The position numbers and the translations under genes are program-made. The notes under the pieces are model-generated. The model did not search any database. It worked only from the letters and a program-made list of their open reading frames with translations, and was not told the origin of the DNA. Positions 62,608 to 64,000 of a stretch of 64,000 bases of DNA are shown in pieces; position 1 is the stretch's first letter; each line of letters opens with the position of its first letter. The DNA is taken from assembly GCF_000296465.1 (NCBI RefSeq), contig NZ_JH815203.1, forward strand, positions 372,001 through 436,000, given 5' to 3'. This stretch comes from Barnesiella intestinihominis YIT 11860. GTDB taxonomy: Bacteria; Bacteroidota; Bacteroidia; Bacteroidales; Barnesiellaceae.

Positions 62608-64000
62608 ATGAAAAAAGTCTCACTTTTATCTATTTTCATCTTTCTTGTTCTAGATCCTATATTTGCCGTTACTTATGATAATTTATATGTAGTAGGCAAT
62701 GCTTGTTCGGCCGGTTGGAATCCAGACGGAGCACTCGTCATGGTTCAAGAAAGTGAAAATACTTTTACGTGGAGCGGCCCATTAAAAAAAGACAACGGGA
62801 ATCAAGAACGATTTAAATTACTCACAGCACGGTCTTGGACAACCTCACTGACTTGTAACTTGGAAAAAGCAGGCCATCAAATAATTACTTCGGGCGGAGA
62901 GTATGATTTATACATAAAATTAGAAACCGACGGTAAACCGGATAACGCTTTCCAAGTAGCGGAAACCGGAATATATACGATAGAAGTGAATACATCGTCC
63001 ATGAAGATGAAATGCACCAAAATCGCCGATTATGAAGATCCCAATCTTGTATTTACCAAAGAAACATTCCATTCAACCTCGGAAGGATTGCTAAATTACA
63101 GGAAATTGGAACCACCAACCATAGAAAAGGGTAAACAGTATCCCTTAGTTATTTTCCTGCATGGTGCGGGAGAGAGAGGCTCAGACAATGAAAGTCAACT
63201 GAGATACGGTTCCGAAATGTTCACAAATCCCCAAAACCGAAAGGATTATCCTGCATTCGTACTATTCCCACAATGTCCTCCGTCCAATTTTTGGCCATTC
63301 GAGTCACAACCGGCCTCCTATGATGCTACAACTTTCCCAATCGATTATCCAACCTCCACACCGACCAAACTGGTAAAAGAACTTATCGATTCTTACCTTC
63401 AAATGGAAGAAATCGATAAAGACCGTATATATATCCTCGGCATTTCGATGGGTGGCATGGGTACATTCGATATAGCCTGCCGGTATCCCGAGACTTTCGC
63501 CGCAGCTATACCCATTTGCGGCGGAGTGAATGTAGAAAGACTAGACAACAAGGTAAAAAACATATATTGGCGACTTTTCCACGGCGACGCAGACGGAGTC
63601 GTTCCCGTAAACAATTCCCGCCAAGCCTACCAGAAACTTACAAATATCAAAGCTGACGCAGAATATATAGAAGTTCCCGGTGCAAGCCATTTCGTATGGG
63701 ACGAGGTTTTTAAAAGAGAAGACTTTTTATCTTGGATATTCGCCAAAAAACGTCAATCGACAGGAGGAAGCGATATTGAAACGAGTAAAACCGATACATC
63801 TTTACGATGTTATTGTTATAAACAAATGTTGTATATCGACACGAACGATCAAACGCCACTAAAAGCCAATGTATATACGACATCAGGTGCGCTAGTTCAT
63901 TCATCTTGCTACAACAGTTCTTCTATCGTTTCACCTCTCACCTCATTGAAACCGGGGATTTATATTATAGAGATTCTTCAAGGAGAGAAGCGATACCATT
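62608..64000 (+). CDS. SusE/F-like binding domain fused to an alpha/beta-hydrolase esterase, 3' partial
   Basis: 464 codons are visible; the frame is open at the right edge. A signal peptide (about 1-20) precedes a SusE/SusF-type starch-binding-like domain (about 25-135: LYVVGNACSAGW, FKLLTARSW, GIYTIEV) and an alpha/beta-hydrolase (about 155-375) with the oxyanion HGAGERG, nucleophile elbow GISMGG (Ser280), a probable acid in HGDADGVVP (Asp329) and His361 in GASHFVWD. This resembles CE1-like or prolyl-oligopeptidase-type esterases. The C-terminus (VYTTSGALVHSS ... LKPGIYIIEI) is a T9SS-type tail. It could remove acyl or feruloyl groups from glycans. Confidence 0.8.
   Translation, partial: MKKVSLLSIFIFLVLDPIFAVTYDNLYVVGNACSAGWNPDGALVMVQESENTFTWSGPLKKDNGNQERFKLLTARSWTTSLTCNLEKAGHQIITSGGEYDLYIKLETDGKPDNAFQVAETGIYTIEVNTSSMKMKCTKIADYEDPNLVFTKETFHSTSEGLLNYRKLEPPTIEKGKQYPLVIFLHGAGERGSDNESQLRYGSEMFTNPQNRKDYPAFVLFPQCPPSNFWPFESQPASYDATTFPIDYPTSTPTKLVKELIDSYLQMEEIDKDRIYILGISMGGMGTFDIACRYPETFAAAIPICGGVNVERLDNKVKNIYWRLFHGDADGVVPVNNSRQAYQKLTNIKADAEYIEVPGASHFVWDEVFKREDFLSWIFAKKRQSTGGSDIETSKTDTSLRCYCYKQMLYIDTNDQTPLKANVYTTSGALVHSSCYNSSSIVSPLTSLKPGIYIIEILQGEKRYH

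Noticed and set aside
1-64000. CRISPR arrays, insertion sequences, integrases, phage or toxin-antitoxin genes
   Set aside because: No regularly spaced repeats, transposase or integrase motifs, or phage structural genes were seen.

Overview
The window looks like chromosome from a gut-type Bacteroidales bacterium. The evidence is SusC/SusD pairs, FecI/FecR-type ECF sigma and anti-sigma genes, promoters of the TAnnTTTG type with a TTTG-like -33 box about 19-20 nt upstream, Bacteroidota-only families (DUF4924, BACON lipoprotein, TPR-HTH regulator), and C-terminal type IX secretion (T9SS/Por) sorting tails on several large exported proteins. The T9SS tails argue against Bacteroides itself and fit families such as Barnesiellaceae; this placement is inference.

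Left part (1-9265): the 3' part of a phosphodiester glycosidase gene with a T9SS tail; a minus-strand pair of MATE exporter and AlbA_2/Schlafen-type protein; a fibronectin-III surface protein next to a TPR-TM-HTH membrane regulator; and a sugar-1-phosphate-type nucleotidyltransferase. At 9266-10091 there is a housekeeping-like ECF sigma factor followed by a 52-residue ORF and a strong terminator.

Centre (10413-38513): a 28-kb polysaccharide utilization locus that reads as an N-glycan degradation system. Order: ECF sigma, FecR anti-sigma, SusC with an N-terminal STN signalling domain, SusD, GH85 endo-beta-N-acetylglucosaminidase, a LamG-type surface protein of unknown role, GH84 beta-N-acetylglucosaminidase, GH92 alpha-mannosidase, two GH20 beta-hexosaminidases, an AmpG-like MFS importer, GH130 phosphorylase and a second GH92. 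Proposed route: GH85 cuts the chitobiose core at the surface, SusCD imports the glycan, GH20/GH84 and GH92 trim it in the envelope to Man-beta-1,4-GlcNAc, the MFS protein takes the disaccharide into the cytosol and GH130 phosphorolyses it. SusC-STN, FecR and the sigma factor form the sensing relay. A 17-bp hairpin terminator closes the locus.

Right part (38604-64000): mostly core genes. A minus operon mgtC-like / CPA2 antiporter / guaA is driven by two tandem promoters embedded in a dispersed repeat; then fabD, tatA, tatC, two identical tRNA-Arg(ACG) genes, serB with a PlpD-like patatin protein, a BACON lipoprotein, a cysteine-free thioredoxin-fold protein preceded by a structured leader RNA, a DUF4924-rmlD-prfC operon, a small lipoprotein, a phosphohexomutase, a C69 dipeptidase with an M23 peptidase, and at the right edge a SusE/F-like plus esterase fusion protein that is cut by the window.

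The most unusual items are the highly structured leader RNA at about 51957-52075, the mixed T9SS/lipoprotein export of enzymes in one glycan locus, the promoter-carrying repeat, and the uncharacterised LamG protein inside the locus.
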